A DNA stretch of 8,201 bases from Mesotoga sp. UBA6090 (GCF_002435945.1 NZ_DIXC01000053.1:1-8201); one strand, 5' to 3'; shown: positions 1-4,701, counted from the first letter of the stretch. Program-made: numbers and translations. The notes: generated from the sequence alone by a model not told the origin.

Positions 1-79
1 GGGGCGAACGGCTGTTCGCCCGAAGGGGGGAAGCCATCTCACAGGCGCAAGGCAGAAGGCAAAAAGTGGTCGGTCTGCT
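1..79 (+). repeat. Composite repeat, copy 1: GGGCGAAC hairpin module cut by window edge
   Basis: This is the first of four copies of a hairpin-headed repeat (others at 1391, 4481 and 7767). Bases 2-21 form a perfect 8-bp stem, GGGCGAAC pairing with GTTCGCCC around a GGCT loop. A conserved tail follows: GAAG, a G-run, AAGCC, TCTCACAGGCGCAAGG, then GGTCTGCT. The copy starts at the window edge, so its upstream modules cannot be seen. After 79 it diverges, but CACATTAGACAAGGTTCTCC at 93-112 is shared with the copy at 4481 (at 4577-4596). Similar GTAGGGGCGA hairpins recur in intergenic DNA of many bacteria, as far as I recall. Confidence 0.85.
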
Positions 80-446
80 AACTTGGGCTAGTCACATTAG
101 ACAAGGTTCTCCGTTAGCCGTGGTTCTGTCCTCCGAAAGAAACATCGTTGCAAGTTCCACGATGCAAGTTGCAAGAAGAAGCCAGACCTCTATCTGAAAG
201 AGCAATGATATGTGTCATCCCGCTCTCACAGTCATCCTCGTGCTTCTGGCCAGGATCTGGGCTTTGGTCTTGACGAAGGACGGGTCCATGATCTTGGACG
301 GACAACGAAGGACGGTTTTTCACAGCGATCAGCGGGTTTTCGTTCTTCAGCGAACAGCGGCTCTTTCAGCGATCAGCGAACAGCGGCGCTTCTGCAGGAG
401 CACTCCAAGGCAGGCTATCAGAAGTTGAGAGCTTTTGATTTCTCAT
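80..446. other. Non-coding spacer with degenerate repeat fragments
   Basis: No gene is supported here. The stretch is a mosaic of short repeat scraps: GTTGCAAG/GCAAGTT direct repeats around 148-177, two GTCATCC motifs at about 213 and 231 with AGGATCTGG about 25 bases after the second, two GGACGG-type fragments near 280-320, and CAGCGATCAGCG / CAGCGAACAGCG units between about 322 and 386. The last group reads, on the opposite strand, like the CGCTG-rich spacer of the composite repeats at 1564 and 7922, so this end may be an inverted or rearranged copy. Open frames across it run antisense to the toxin gene and have no ribosome binding site. Confidence 0.5.
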
Positions 447-746
447 TCACAGACGATCCCGCTTCACATAATTCTTCAGCTGCCTATAGAAGTTCTCTCT
501 TGTTCCTGCCAAAACAATTACAACAACCTGTGTCTCGTAATATATTCTATAAGCCACTTCATATTTCGTTTTCTCATAAAAGAAGTGCCTGCAGAATAAT
601 CCGGAAAAGTCTCCAGACTTTCGTTCACCGGCATATGGCTCATCCCTGATGCCAAGTAGAACTCTGTAATATTGCTCTCTCAGTGGCTTTTCCCTGAGCT
701 TCTTGAAGTACTTGGAAACAGCACTGGAAAAACGCACTTCAAACAA
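447..746 (-). CDS. RelE/ParE-family toxin of a type II toxin-antitoxin pair
   Basis: The 99-residue protein has the size and layout of RelE/ParE-superfamily toxins: an N-terminal helix rich in Lys/Arg (FSSAVSKYFKKLREKPLREQYY, residues 6-27, with one long basic face), a central basic strand region (residues 40-60, including K43, R53 and H54), and a C-terminal segment VLAGTRENFYRQLKNYVKR. An ENFY plus LK-Y-hKR ending is typical of a RelE-like subgroup that pairs with AbrB-type antitoxins. Family members usually cut mRNA on the ribosome or poison gyrase; which applies here cannot be read from sequence. The frame opens with TTG at 744-746, immediately after the antitoxin stop at 747-749, so translation is probably coupled; the GTG nine bases further in is an alternative start. 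No separate promoter or clear terminator is visible. Confidence 0.85.
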   Translation of the reverse strand: MFEVRFSSAVSKYFKKLREKPLREQYYRVLLGIRDEPYAGERKSGDFSGLFCRHFFYEKTKYEVAYRIYYETQVVVIVLAGTRENFYRQLKNYVKRDRL

Positions 747-1121
747 CTACTTCTTCCCCTCTTCAGAAAAGACCTCAGCTAGACTAAGACTTTTTCTATT
801 TCCTTCAGCTATTTCATCTGCTTCCTTAATCATGGAGACAATTGCCGGTCTTATTTTATTTCGCAACTCTCTGAATTTTGAAAGAAGTTCTTCTCCGGAA
901 TATCCTCTTGAAATGAGCTCTGCAAGGATTTCTTCAGAAAATTCTTCTCGAGACTCCTGCAATGGGCGAATTACTATTTCATTTTCCCGAAGAGTACATT
1001 CAGCCTCCCTTCCAAATCCGAGTAGCTCGTAATACTTAAGCGGGATTGTTACTTGTCTCTTGTCGGACACTCGGATTATCTTGCGTTTCTCGATCTTCTC
1101 TTTCTCAGTATCCTTGGCCAT
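747..1121 (-). CDS. AbrB/SpoVT-type antitoxin
   Basis: The 124-residue protein is the likely antitoxin and autorepressor of the pair. Residues about 12-55 form a swapped-hairpin AbrB/MazE-type DNA-binding domain (RKIIRVSDKRQVTIPLKYYE, then LGFGREAECTLRENEIVIRPL). The C-terminal half (EEFSEEILAELISRGYSGEE, then KFRELRNKIRPAIVSMIKEA) is helical and charged and should be the part that binds and neutralises the toxin; this combination is familiar from AbrB-plus-RelE cassettes in Gram-positive bacteria and Thermotogota. The ATG at 1119-1121 is preceded by AAAGGAG (1129-1135) with a 7-nt spacer, which supports the start. It is the first gene of the two-gene operon, so antitoxin is made before toxin. 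The charged N-terminus MAKDTEKEKIEKRK precedes the domain. Confidence 0.88.
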   Translation of the reverse strand: MAKDTEKEKIEKRKIIRVSDKRQVTIPLKYYELLGFGREAECTLRENEIVIRPLQESREEFSEEILAELISRGYSGEELLSKFRELRNKIRPAIVSMIKEADEIAEGNRKSLSLAEVFSEEGKK

Positions 1122-1148
1122 TCATTTGCTCCTTTCGTTTCCAAGATT

Positions 1149-1186
1149 AGTCGACTCAATTATATCATTTACCAAGGTACCAAGTT
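1149..1186 (-). promoter_or_regulatory. Probable promoter/operator of the toxin-antitoxin operon
   Basis: On the minus strand a perfect TATAAT (1159-1164) lies 37 bases before the antitoxin ATG; no good -35 hexamer sits 16-18 bases upstream. Around it are a direct repeat TTGGTA-CC-TTGGTA (about 1170-1183) and the palindrome AGTCGACT (1149-1156). The antitoxin is a DNA-binding protein of a family that usually represses its own operon, so these are candidate binding sites. The assignment is inference. Confidence 0.4.
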
Positions 1187-1269
1187 TCTCGGAGAACAAC
1201 TTATTCTAAGAATACATACAATCGTTCATCTTCGATATTGATCAACTTAGTGACCGAAGAACCTTTGAA

Positions 1270-1323
1270 GAAGTGATGCTGGGAAGTAAATCCCAGGAAG
1301 TGATGCTGGCACTTACGCGCCAG
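1270..1323 (+). repeat. Two tandem 27-nt GAAGTGATG hairpin units
   Basis: Each unit is GAAGTGATG followed by a 5-bp stem enclosing an 8-nt loop. Unit 1 (1270-1296) has CTGGG-AAGTAAAT-CCCAG and unit 2 (1297-1323) has CTGGC-ACTTACGC-GCCAG. The stems differ but remain paired while the GAAGTGATG part is constant. A third unit begins with GAAC at 1324 but decays at once. The same architecture, with the same 27-nt period and another stem, appears at 4268-4294. Confidence 0.8.
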
Positions 1324-1390
1324 GAACAAAGCGGAGAGTTGCCTACCGATCTTCTTTATCTGTAATCCCATTCAGAATCATATTCTTCTT

Positions 1391-1473
1391 GTAGGGGCGA
1401 ACGGCTGTTCGCCCGAAGAGGGGGAAGCCATCTCACAGGCGCAAGGCAGAAGCCAAAAATTAGTCGGTCTGCT
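1391..1473 (+). repeat. Composite repeat, copy 2: GGGCGAAC hairpin module
   Basis: The module starts GTAGGGGCGAAC and contains the perfect 8-bp hairpin at 1395-1414, followed by the same GAAGAGGGGGAAGCC / TCTCACAGGCGCAAGG / GGTCTGCT tail as the other copies. It leads directly into the TTC-triloop hairpin chain, CGCTG-rich spacer and 14-nt array, so this copy has the 3' modules, but it lacks the purine strip and nested stem-loop seen before the copies at 4481 and 7767. Confidence 0.88.
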
Positions 1474-1478
1474 GTGCA

Positions 1479-1539
1479 GGCCAGTAAGGCTTCGCCTGGC
1501 CAGTCTCGCCTTCGGCGAGGCCAGTTCCGACTGCGTCGG
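1479..1539 (+). repeat. Chain of TTC-triloop hairpins joined by GGCCAGT
   Basis: Three GGCCAGT linkers (1479-1485, 1498-1504, 1519-1525) alternate with short hairpins: AGGC-TTC-GCCT (1487-1497), CTCGCC-TTC-GGCGAG (1505-1519), and a final CCGAC-TGC-GTCGG (1527-1539). CTAAAAG follows. The matching chain at 7854-7912 has the same linkers and last hairpin but different internal stems, all still paired. Confidence 0.8.
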
Positions 1540-1595
1540 CCTAAAAGCCGCTTGGATAAGAAACGCTGAAGGCTGTACGCTGGAAAACGAAGGAT
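1540..1595 (+). other. CGCTG-rich spacer of the composite repeat
   Basis: Between the hairpin chain and the 14-nt array lies spacer with CGCTGAAGGCTGTACGCTGG at 1564-1583. Related CGCTG-rich spacer is found at about 4605-4650 and 7921-8035. No gene or clear hairpin is seen. Confidence 0.5.
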
Positions 1596-1705
1596 CGGTT
1601 GGAAGAGCGGGTCAGGAAATACGGGTTACTAGGAGCGGGTTACAGAGTGCGGGTTAGAAAGATCGGGTTGATGAAAGCGGTTTATCAGAACGGAGTATTG
1701 AAGAG
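1596..1705 (+). repeat. 14-nt tandem array, consensus beginning CGGGTTA
   Basis: CGGGT starts recur at 1608, 1622, 1636, 1650 and 1664, with CGGTT at 1678, which is exactly 14 bases each; a looser CGGAG follows at 1691 and CGAGA at 1706. The first six bases are nearly constant (CGGGTT) and the remaining eight vary, mostly purines such as ACTAGGAG, ACAGAGTG, AGAAAGAT and GATGAAAG. A second array of the same period is at 8059-8114. The period is not a multiple of three, so this is not a protein repeat, and the units are too short for CRISPR. Confidence 0.8.
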
Positions 1706-1744
1706 CGAGATGCTGAAACAAGTAAAGACGAATTTGTGGGCATA

Positions 1745-1768
1745 TTCGGAGGACGGGGGACCGTTGAC
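1745..1768 (-). repeat. Inverted copy of the GTCAACGG end motif
   Basis: Read on the minus strand this is GTCAACGGTCC-CCGTCC-type sequence ending TCCGAA, matching the motif at 4327-4361 with one mismatch over 24 bases. It lies about 40 bases after the end of the 14-nt array, so it may mark the downstream boundary of the composite copy that begins at 1391. It is the only copy in this orientation. Confidence 0.6.
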
Positions 1769-1805
1769 GGACAACGTTGTCTCCCAGCGCTCAGCGGGTT
1801 CTTGA

Positions 1806-2300
1806 TTTTAAGCGTAAAGCGGTTTTCATGGAACGTGTCGGTCCCTACTTTGGACTAGTGCGTAGGGTCAAGAGATGGCGCGGTGTAAGTACAGACCTTG
1901 TGAGGCCAGGCTGTTTACTCCCCTTTCGGGAGAGTGTCCCCCTCAAGCGGGGATTTAAGATCAAGAACGTAGAGATGCATGAAACCGTCTTCATTTGATA
2001 ATGGTGATCGATTCTGGAACTAATGAACAAGATGATTGAGTTTCAGAGAAGATGATGTGGGTAATGAAGACCAGCTTGAGTGAGAATCTCGGAGCCAGAG
2101 AAAGTGTTTTGGGCTCTCACATTCAACCGTGCAGTAGAAGAAGGAACTGATGAGAACAAGCTAAGGATCTTGATCATAGTTCAAGAGTGTGTAAGAAGCA
2201 AGGATCAATGAATCTCATGATTTTGGTATAAAGTCTGACTAATGAATATCTGGCTGCGCAAGGAACTCTGTTCTCGAAGTATCAAAAGCAGAAAATTGAA
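1806..2300. other. Intergenic region with short hairpins, no clear gene
   Basis: Two adjacent hairpins lie at 1918-1953: CTCCC-CTTTC-GGGAG, then TCCCC-loop-GGGGA, resembling C/G-run intergenic hairpins found in many genomes. CTAGTGCGT at 1855-1863 recurs at 2363-2371, each followed within about 50 bases by a TGTGAGG or CGTGAGG motif, which suggests a degenerate repeat pair. From about 2000 to 2215 some frames have protein-like composition but are interrupted by stops. No tRNA or rRNA is recognisable. Confidence 0.45.
2080..2211 (+). pseudogene. Possible remnant or very small ORF (43 codons)
   Basis: From GTG at 2080 to TGA at 2209-2211 one frame has a convincing amino-acid composition, including EPEKVFWALTFNRAVEEG and ENKLRILIIVQECV. 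A different frame just upstream (from about 2001) reads MVIDSGTNEQDD before a stop, which could reflect an older gene broken by frameshifts. There is no good ribosome binding site before the GTG and I recognise no family. It could be chance; the call rests on composition only. Confidence 0.2.
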
Positions 2301-2325
2301 GAGGCGTGGGGTGTTCCCACGCCTC
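2301..2325 (-). terminator. Strong 10-bp hairpin, candidate terminator for the amidohydrolase gene
   Basis: GAGGCGTGGG (2301-2310) pairs perfectly with CCCACGCCTC (2316-2325) around a 5-nt loop. On the minus strand the stem is followed by TTCAATTTTC and soon TTTTGA, a modest U-rich tail, about 180 bases past the amidohydrolase stop codon. The T tract is interrupted, so termination is likely but unproven; the hairpin may instead belong to the repeat cluster next to it. Confidence 0.45.
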
Positions 2326-2394
2326 AGTGCATCGGCTTTTCGCCGTGCGCAGGCTCTATGGCCTAGTGCGTGACACCCTCGTGAGGTGGCCGCA
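2326..2394. repeat. Cluster of small G+C-rich hairpins beside the 2301 stem
   Basis: GCA-t-CGGC pairs with GCCG-TGC around TTTTC (2329-2348). AGGC-TCTATG-GCCT follows at about 2351-2364, then CACC paired with GGTG around a CTCGTGA loop at about 2374-2388. The last part shares CTAGTGCGT with position 1855. No coding frame makes sense here; it looks like another degenerate intergenic repeat. Confidence 0.4.
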
Positions 2395-2503
2395 GGAATA
2401 TTATAAAACATTTCAACGTCTGGTATCAAGTATTCTCTTGAGTAGATTTAATTATGATGCATTACGGTATTCAGTGTGCTCTCTGCTTACGATCCTTGTT
2501 GCT

Positions 2504-3667
2504 TCAAAGGTCGCTGTAGACTTCCTCACCTTCAATGAACACTCTTTCTGCCTTCGCAGCAAGGTTGAATGGATGATTTGTCCAAACCGCAATATCTGCG
2601 TCTTTTCCGACTTCGAGTGATCCGACCCTCTCATCTATTTTCAGAATTTTCGCTGCATTTATTGTGACCATCTTCAGTAAGTCTTCCTCTTTGGAGCCGT
2701 AACGAAGGGCCACTCCCAGCTGCACGTTCGTATTCTCAAGAGGAATCACTGGGTGATCACACATAAATGCAGCAAGGACGCCTTTTTCATTGAGTATTCT
2801 GGGTGCATCGTAACTCATATCCTTAAGCTCTAGTTTCGTTCGGAAGCCAAAAATCGGGCCGAGAACGACCGGAACATTGTTCTCTTTGAGAAAATCTACT
2901 ATCTTGTAGCCTTCCGTCGCGTGTTCTATTACCAGATCGAAATCAAACTCCTTAGAGAGCCTGATTGCAGTAAGAATATCATCCTGTCTGTGAGCGTGAA
3001 TTCTAGCAGGAATCTCTTTCTTCAACACTTTTTCCCCCACTTCAAGCTTGGGGTCGAAATCTGTGAAGGGTTTGCCCTCTTTCTCTGCCGCCTTCTTCTT
3101 TTCCATGTACGCTCTAACTTTCTGGAGGTAGCCACGGATAACCGCTGCCGTTCCCAGTCTTGTCGACGGTGTTTTCTTGAAGCCCTCACCATAGACTCTC
3201 TTGGGATTCTCACCAGTTGCCATTTTCAGGCCCGCCGGGGAACGAACGACCATATCATCGACTATCAGAGTTTTCTTGAACTTGAAGATTGCCCCCTGTC
3301 CACCGACTGGATTGGCGCTGCCTGGAACGACCATTACGGTCGTGACTCCTCCAGATAGAGCTCTTTTTATCGCTGCGTCTTGAGGATTGAAGGCATCAAC
3401 AACGGAGACATCCGGAGTAAGGGGGTCCGTCGCTTCGTTACCGTCTCCGTAGTAGCCTCCAACTCCCTCTTCGTAAATACCAATGTGAGAGTGTGCGTCA
3501 ATGAATCCAGGAAATACGTACTTGCCCGAAACGCCTATAACTTCGGCCTCAGGCTCTTCGAGTCCTTGTCCTATCCTTTCGATCTTTCCCTTACTGATCA
3601 AAATATCCCCTTTGAAGGGCTCGGAAGTGATGGGGTAAATAGTCCCGTTCTTTAGTAGTATTGACAT
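2504..3667 (-). CDS. Amidohydrolase, imidazolonepropionase-like (COG1228-type)
   Basis: The 387-residue protein is a full-length amidohydrolase-superfamily enzyme, a TIM-barrel metal-dependent hydrolase expected in the cytoplasm. An N-terminal beta-sandwich strand set (LLKNGTIYPIT, then GDILISKGKIERIG) leads to FPGFIDAHSHIG, where H59 and H61 are the classic HxH metal ligands. Further hallmarks are SGGVTTVMVVPGSANPVGGQ (105-124), AGLKMATGENPKRVYG (145-160; K148 could be the bridging lysine), IHAHRQDD (H224/H226), IEHATEG (H249) and MCDHPVIP with D304 as the conserved acid. The C-terminus (LLKMVTINAAKILKI, then GSLEVGKDADIAVW) is the typical return to the sandwich. The substrate is unknown; relatives act on cyclic amides or dipeptides. 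ATG at 3665-3667 follows AAGGAGGT (3673-3680) by five bases. The gene is monocistronic and divergent from the cysteine-rich gene at 3777. Confidence 0.92.
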   Translation of the reverse strand: MSILLKNGTIYPITSEPFKGDILISKGKIERIGQGLEEPEAEVIGVSGKYVFPGFIDAHSHIGIYEEGVGGYYGDGNEATDPLTPDVSVVDAFNPQDAAIKRALSGGVTTVMVVPGSANPVGGQGAIFKFKKTLIVDDMVVRSPAGLKMATGENPKRVYGEGFKKTPSTRLGTAAVIRGYLQKVRAYMEKKKAAEKEGKPFTDFDPKLEVGEKVLKKEIPARIHAHRQDDILTAIRLSKEFDFDLVIEHATEGYKIVDFLKENNVPVVLGPIFGFRTKLELKDMSYDAPRILNEKGVLAAFMCDHPVIPLENTNVQLGVALRYGSKEEDLLKMVTINAAKILKIDERVGSLEVGKDADIAVWTNHPFNLAAKAERVFIEGEEVYSDL

Positions 3668-3691
3668 ATAGGACCTCCTTCATTGAAAGTT

Positions 3692-3725
3692 ATACAATGA
3701 TTGTATCAGACGTGATACGTATTAC
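3692..3725. promoter_or_regulatory. Overlapping palindromes, probable operator between divergent genes
   Basis: Three dyads are stacked: ATACAATGATTGTAT (3692-3706, 7-1-7, perfect), GTATCAGACGTGATAC (3703-3718, 6-4-6, perfect) and GTGATACGTATTAC (3712-3725, one mismatch pair). They cover the -10 and spacer of the minus-strand promoter and lie just upstream of the plus-strand -10. This is the arrangement expected for repressor sites controlling both directions. The half-site GTATCA/TGATAC is of a kind used by GntR-like regulators, but the regulator is not in the window and its class is a guess. Confidence 0.6.
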
Positions 3726-3727
3726 AA
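3700..3727 (-). promoter_or_regulatory. Sigma-70-type promoter of the amidohydrolase gene
   Basis: On the minus strand TTGTAA (-35, 3722-3727) is separated by 16 bases from TACAAT (-10, 3700-3705). The sequence immediately before the -10 is TGA, giving an extended -10 (TG-N-TACAAT). The predicted transcript would start about 25 bases before the ATG at 3667, which leaves room only for the ribosome binding site. Confidence 0.65.
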
Positions 3728-3730
3728 ACT

Positions 3731-3736
3731 TATAAT
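3731..3736 (+). promoter_or_regulatory. -10 box of the plus-strand promoter
   Basis: A perfect TATAAT lies 40 bases before the ATG at 3777. The -35 position is poor (no TTGACA-like hexamer 16-18 bases upstream), which suggests a weak or activator-dependent promoter. It lies only four bases from the -35 of the opposing promoter, so the two are likely to interfere with each other. Confidence 0.5.
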
Positions 3737-3776
3737 TGAGCTTTCATTTCAACAAGTTTCTGAGAGGGGAGTAAAT

Positions 3777-4205
3777 ATGCTTGAGGATGCCGTTGGAAAA
3801 CAATATTCGAGAAGTGATGTTGAGCGAAACTGCGCTGAGGCGATGATCTACGGAGCAGATGACGAATATAGGCTCAACCTGCCGGAAGAGGCATTCTATA
3901 CCATGGGGGCCTTTGGAGGTGGAATGAGAATCAAAAGCATCTGCGGAGCTGTTACGGGCTCTCTAGCTGTAATAGGAATTCTCTTCAACAGCGAAGTATA
4001 TGTAAAGCAGGAGAGAATGAAGCGAATCGCGGAAGAATTCCTAGAAGAATTCGAGAAGAAATACGGACATCTTGAGTGCAGTGTACTTAGGGATAAGTAC
4101 AGAGATCCAATAATTGGTTGCGAGACCACAGTAAGAATGGCGGCAAAAGTGCTTGAGAAACTGATCGAAAAGTATTCCGGAGAGATTACCTATGGTGTGA
4201 AGTGA
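3777..4205 (+). CDS. C_GCAxxG_C_C family cysteine protein
   Basis: The 142-residue protein matches the C_GCAxxG_C_C family (split-Soret/redox-associated small proteins of anaerobes). Visible signatures are DVERNCAEAMIYG (C19), the glycine loop MGAFGGGM (43-50), ICGAVTGSLAVIG (C56, the best-conserved segment), then C101 in HLECSVL and C115 in IIGCETTVRMAAKVLEKLIE. The four cysteines are those expected to bind a metal or Fe-S cluster or do redox chemistry; the actual activity of the family is poorly defined. There is no signal peptide, so it is probably cytoplasmic. ATG at 3777-3779 follows AGGGGAG (3765-3771) by five bases. The reading frame ends in a copy of the repeat motif GAAGTGATG (4199-4207), which supplies AAG TGA as the last codon and stop, so the native C-terminus may have been replaced. 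Confidence 0.88.
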   Translation: MLEDAVGKQYSRSDVERNCAEAMIYGADDEYRLNLPEEAFYTMGAFGGGMRIKSICGAVTGSLAVIGILFNSEVYVKQERMKRIAEEFLEEFEKKYGHLECSVLRDKYRDPIIGCETTVRMAAKVLEKLIEKYSGEITYGVK

Positions 4206-4314
4206 TGCGAGTACAAAAATCAGGACGCAAGGCTGCCTTCGGTAGGAGGCGAGGCCGACTCCGTCGGGAAGTGATGCCCGGGGGAGCATCCGGGGAAGTG
4301 AGCCTGCTTCGCAG
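4199..4314 (+). repeat. Mixed hairpin cluster: GAAGTGATG units plus TTC/TCC-triloop hairpins
   Basis: GAAGTGATG occurs at 4199-4207 (across the stop codon of the upstream gene, no stem following) and at 4268-4276, where it is followed by CCCGG-GGGAGCAT-CCGGG and then GAAGTGA at 4295, exactly 27 bases on. Between and after them are hairpins of the other family: CTGCC-TTC-GGTAG (4233-4245), CCGAC-TCC-GTCGG (4255-4267) and CTGC-TTC-GCAG (4304-4314). Two hairpin families that are separate elsewhere in the window are joined here. Confidence 0.7.
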
Positions 4315-4326
4315 CACGCCTCTCAG

Positions 4327-4361
4327 GTCAACCGTCAACGGTCCACCGTCCTCCGAAAAGA
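4327..4361 (+). repeat. GTCAACCGTCAACGG end motif, copy 1
   Basis: This 35-base motif recurs at 4667-4701 with one difference and at 7609-7643 with a few more. It contains ACCGT-CA-ACGGT, which can pair, and ends in GAAAAGA. The two copies here are exactly 340 bases apart and frame the composite copy containing the 4481 hairpin, so the motif probably marks element junctions. Confidence 0.75.
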
Positions 4362-4409
4362 GAGTTAAGGACACGAGATTAGGAGAGAGGACGAGACGGA
4401 AGAGATGAG
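4362..4409 (+). repeat. Purine-rich strip of the composite repeat
   Basis: Almost all bases are A or G, with GAGTTAAGG, AGGAGAGAGGACGAGACGG and AAGAGATGAGA segments. The same strip is repeated without change at 7648-7695. It links the end motif to the nested stem-loop. No coding frame is supported. Confidence 0.65.
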
Positions 4410-4461
4410 ATCCCGTGCAGAACCCCCAAACAGGAACATTTTGGGGCAGGCTCTACGGGAT
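4410..4461 (+). repeat. Nested stem-loop (GTCATCCCG-type repeat), copy A
   Basis: An outer 7-bp stem ATCCCGT (4410-4416) / ACGGGAT (4455-4461) encloses an inner 7-bp stem CCCCAAA (4424-4430) / TTTGGGG (4440-4446). Read on the minus strand it begins TGTCATCCCG and ends CGGGATCTC, the pattern of a repeat class common between bacterial genes. The copy at 7696-7747 differs by a single base (4433 G against 7719 C) in the loop. Confidence 0.7.
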
Positions 4462-4480
4462 GACAATCTTAGGTGATTCT

Positions 4481-4563
4481 GTAGGGGCGAACGGCTGTTC
4501 GCCCGAAGAGGGGGAAGCCCTCTCACAGGCGCAAGGAAGAAGCCAAAAATTTGTCGGTCTGCT
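4481..4563 (+). repeat. Composite repeat, copy 3: GGGCGAAC hairpin module
   Basis: It starts GTAGGGGCGAAC with the perfect hairpin at 4485-4504 and the standard tail ending GGTCTGCT. It is preceded by end motif, purine strip and nested stem-loop, which together with the hairpin module are nearly identical to 7603-7834. Unlike copies 2 and 4 it lacks the TTC-triloop chain: only GCAGGCCAG remains at 4568-4576, followed by CACATTAGACAAGGTTCTCC as in copy 1. Confidence 0.88.
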
Positions 4564-4666
4564 GACGCAGGCCAGGCACATTAGACAAGGTTCTCCGTCC
4601 AAAGATCCGCTGGTCGCTTGCCAGGAGACGCTGAACGCTTGGAAGAGCAAGGGCATTAAGAACAAA
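4564..4666 (+). other. Tail of composite copy 3
   Basis: This holds a truncated GGCCAG linker, the CACATTAGACAAGG segment shared with position 93, and CGCTG-rich spacer (GATCCGCTGGTCGCTTGCC, GACGCTGAACGCTTGGAAG). No 14-nt array is present. Nothing else is seen. Confidence 0.5.
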
Positions 4667-4701
4667 GTCAACCGTCAACGGTCCACCGTCCTCTGAAAAG
4701 A
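4667..4701 (+). repeat. GTCAACCGTCAACGG end motif, copy 2
   Basis: It is identical to 4327-4361 except for one base (CTCTG instead of CTCCG). It closes the composite copy, and repeat sequence stops directly after it. Confidence 0.75.

Noticed and set aside
212..649. Plus-strand open frame of 145 codons
   Set aside because: It runs antisense to the toxin gene and over repeat scraps, lacks a ribosome binding site, and its product has no family-like segment; the opposite-strand toxin is well supported.
1596..1705. CRISPR array
   Set aside because: The constant part is only about six bases and units are 14 nt. The 27-nt units at 1270 also have a 9-nt constant part and only one to two units per locus, with no cas genes nearby.
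1599..1805. Open frame across the 14-nt array
   Set aside because: The 14-nt period shifts frame every unit, so selection is on DNA or RNA, not on this peptide; there is no ribosome binding site.
2921..3358. Plus-strand open frame of 145 codons inside the amidohydrolase
   Set aside because: It is antisense to a full-length enzyme with intact motifs; it is a shadow frame.
4255..4314. Terminator for the C_GCAxxG_C_C gene
   Set aside because: The hairpins are G+C-rich but none is followed by a T-run, and they belong to the repeat families.
4415..4696. Open frame over composite repeat copy 3
   Set aside because: It lies entirely in repeated hairpin sequence shared with non-coding copies, and the frame is not kept in the other copies.
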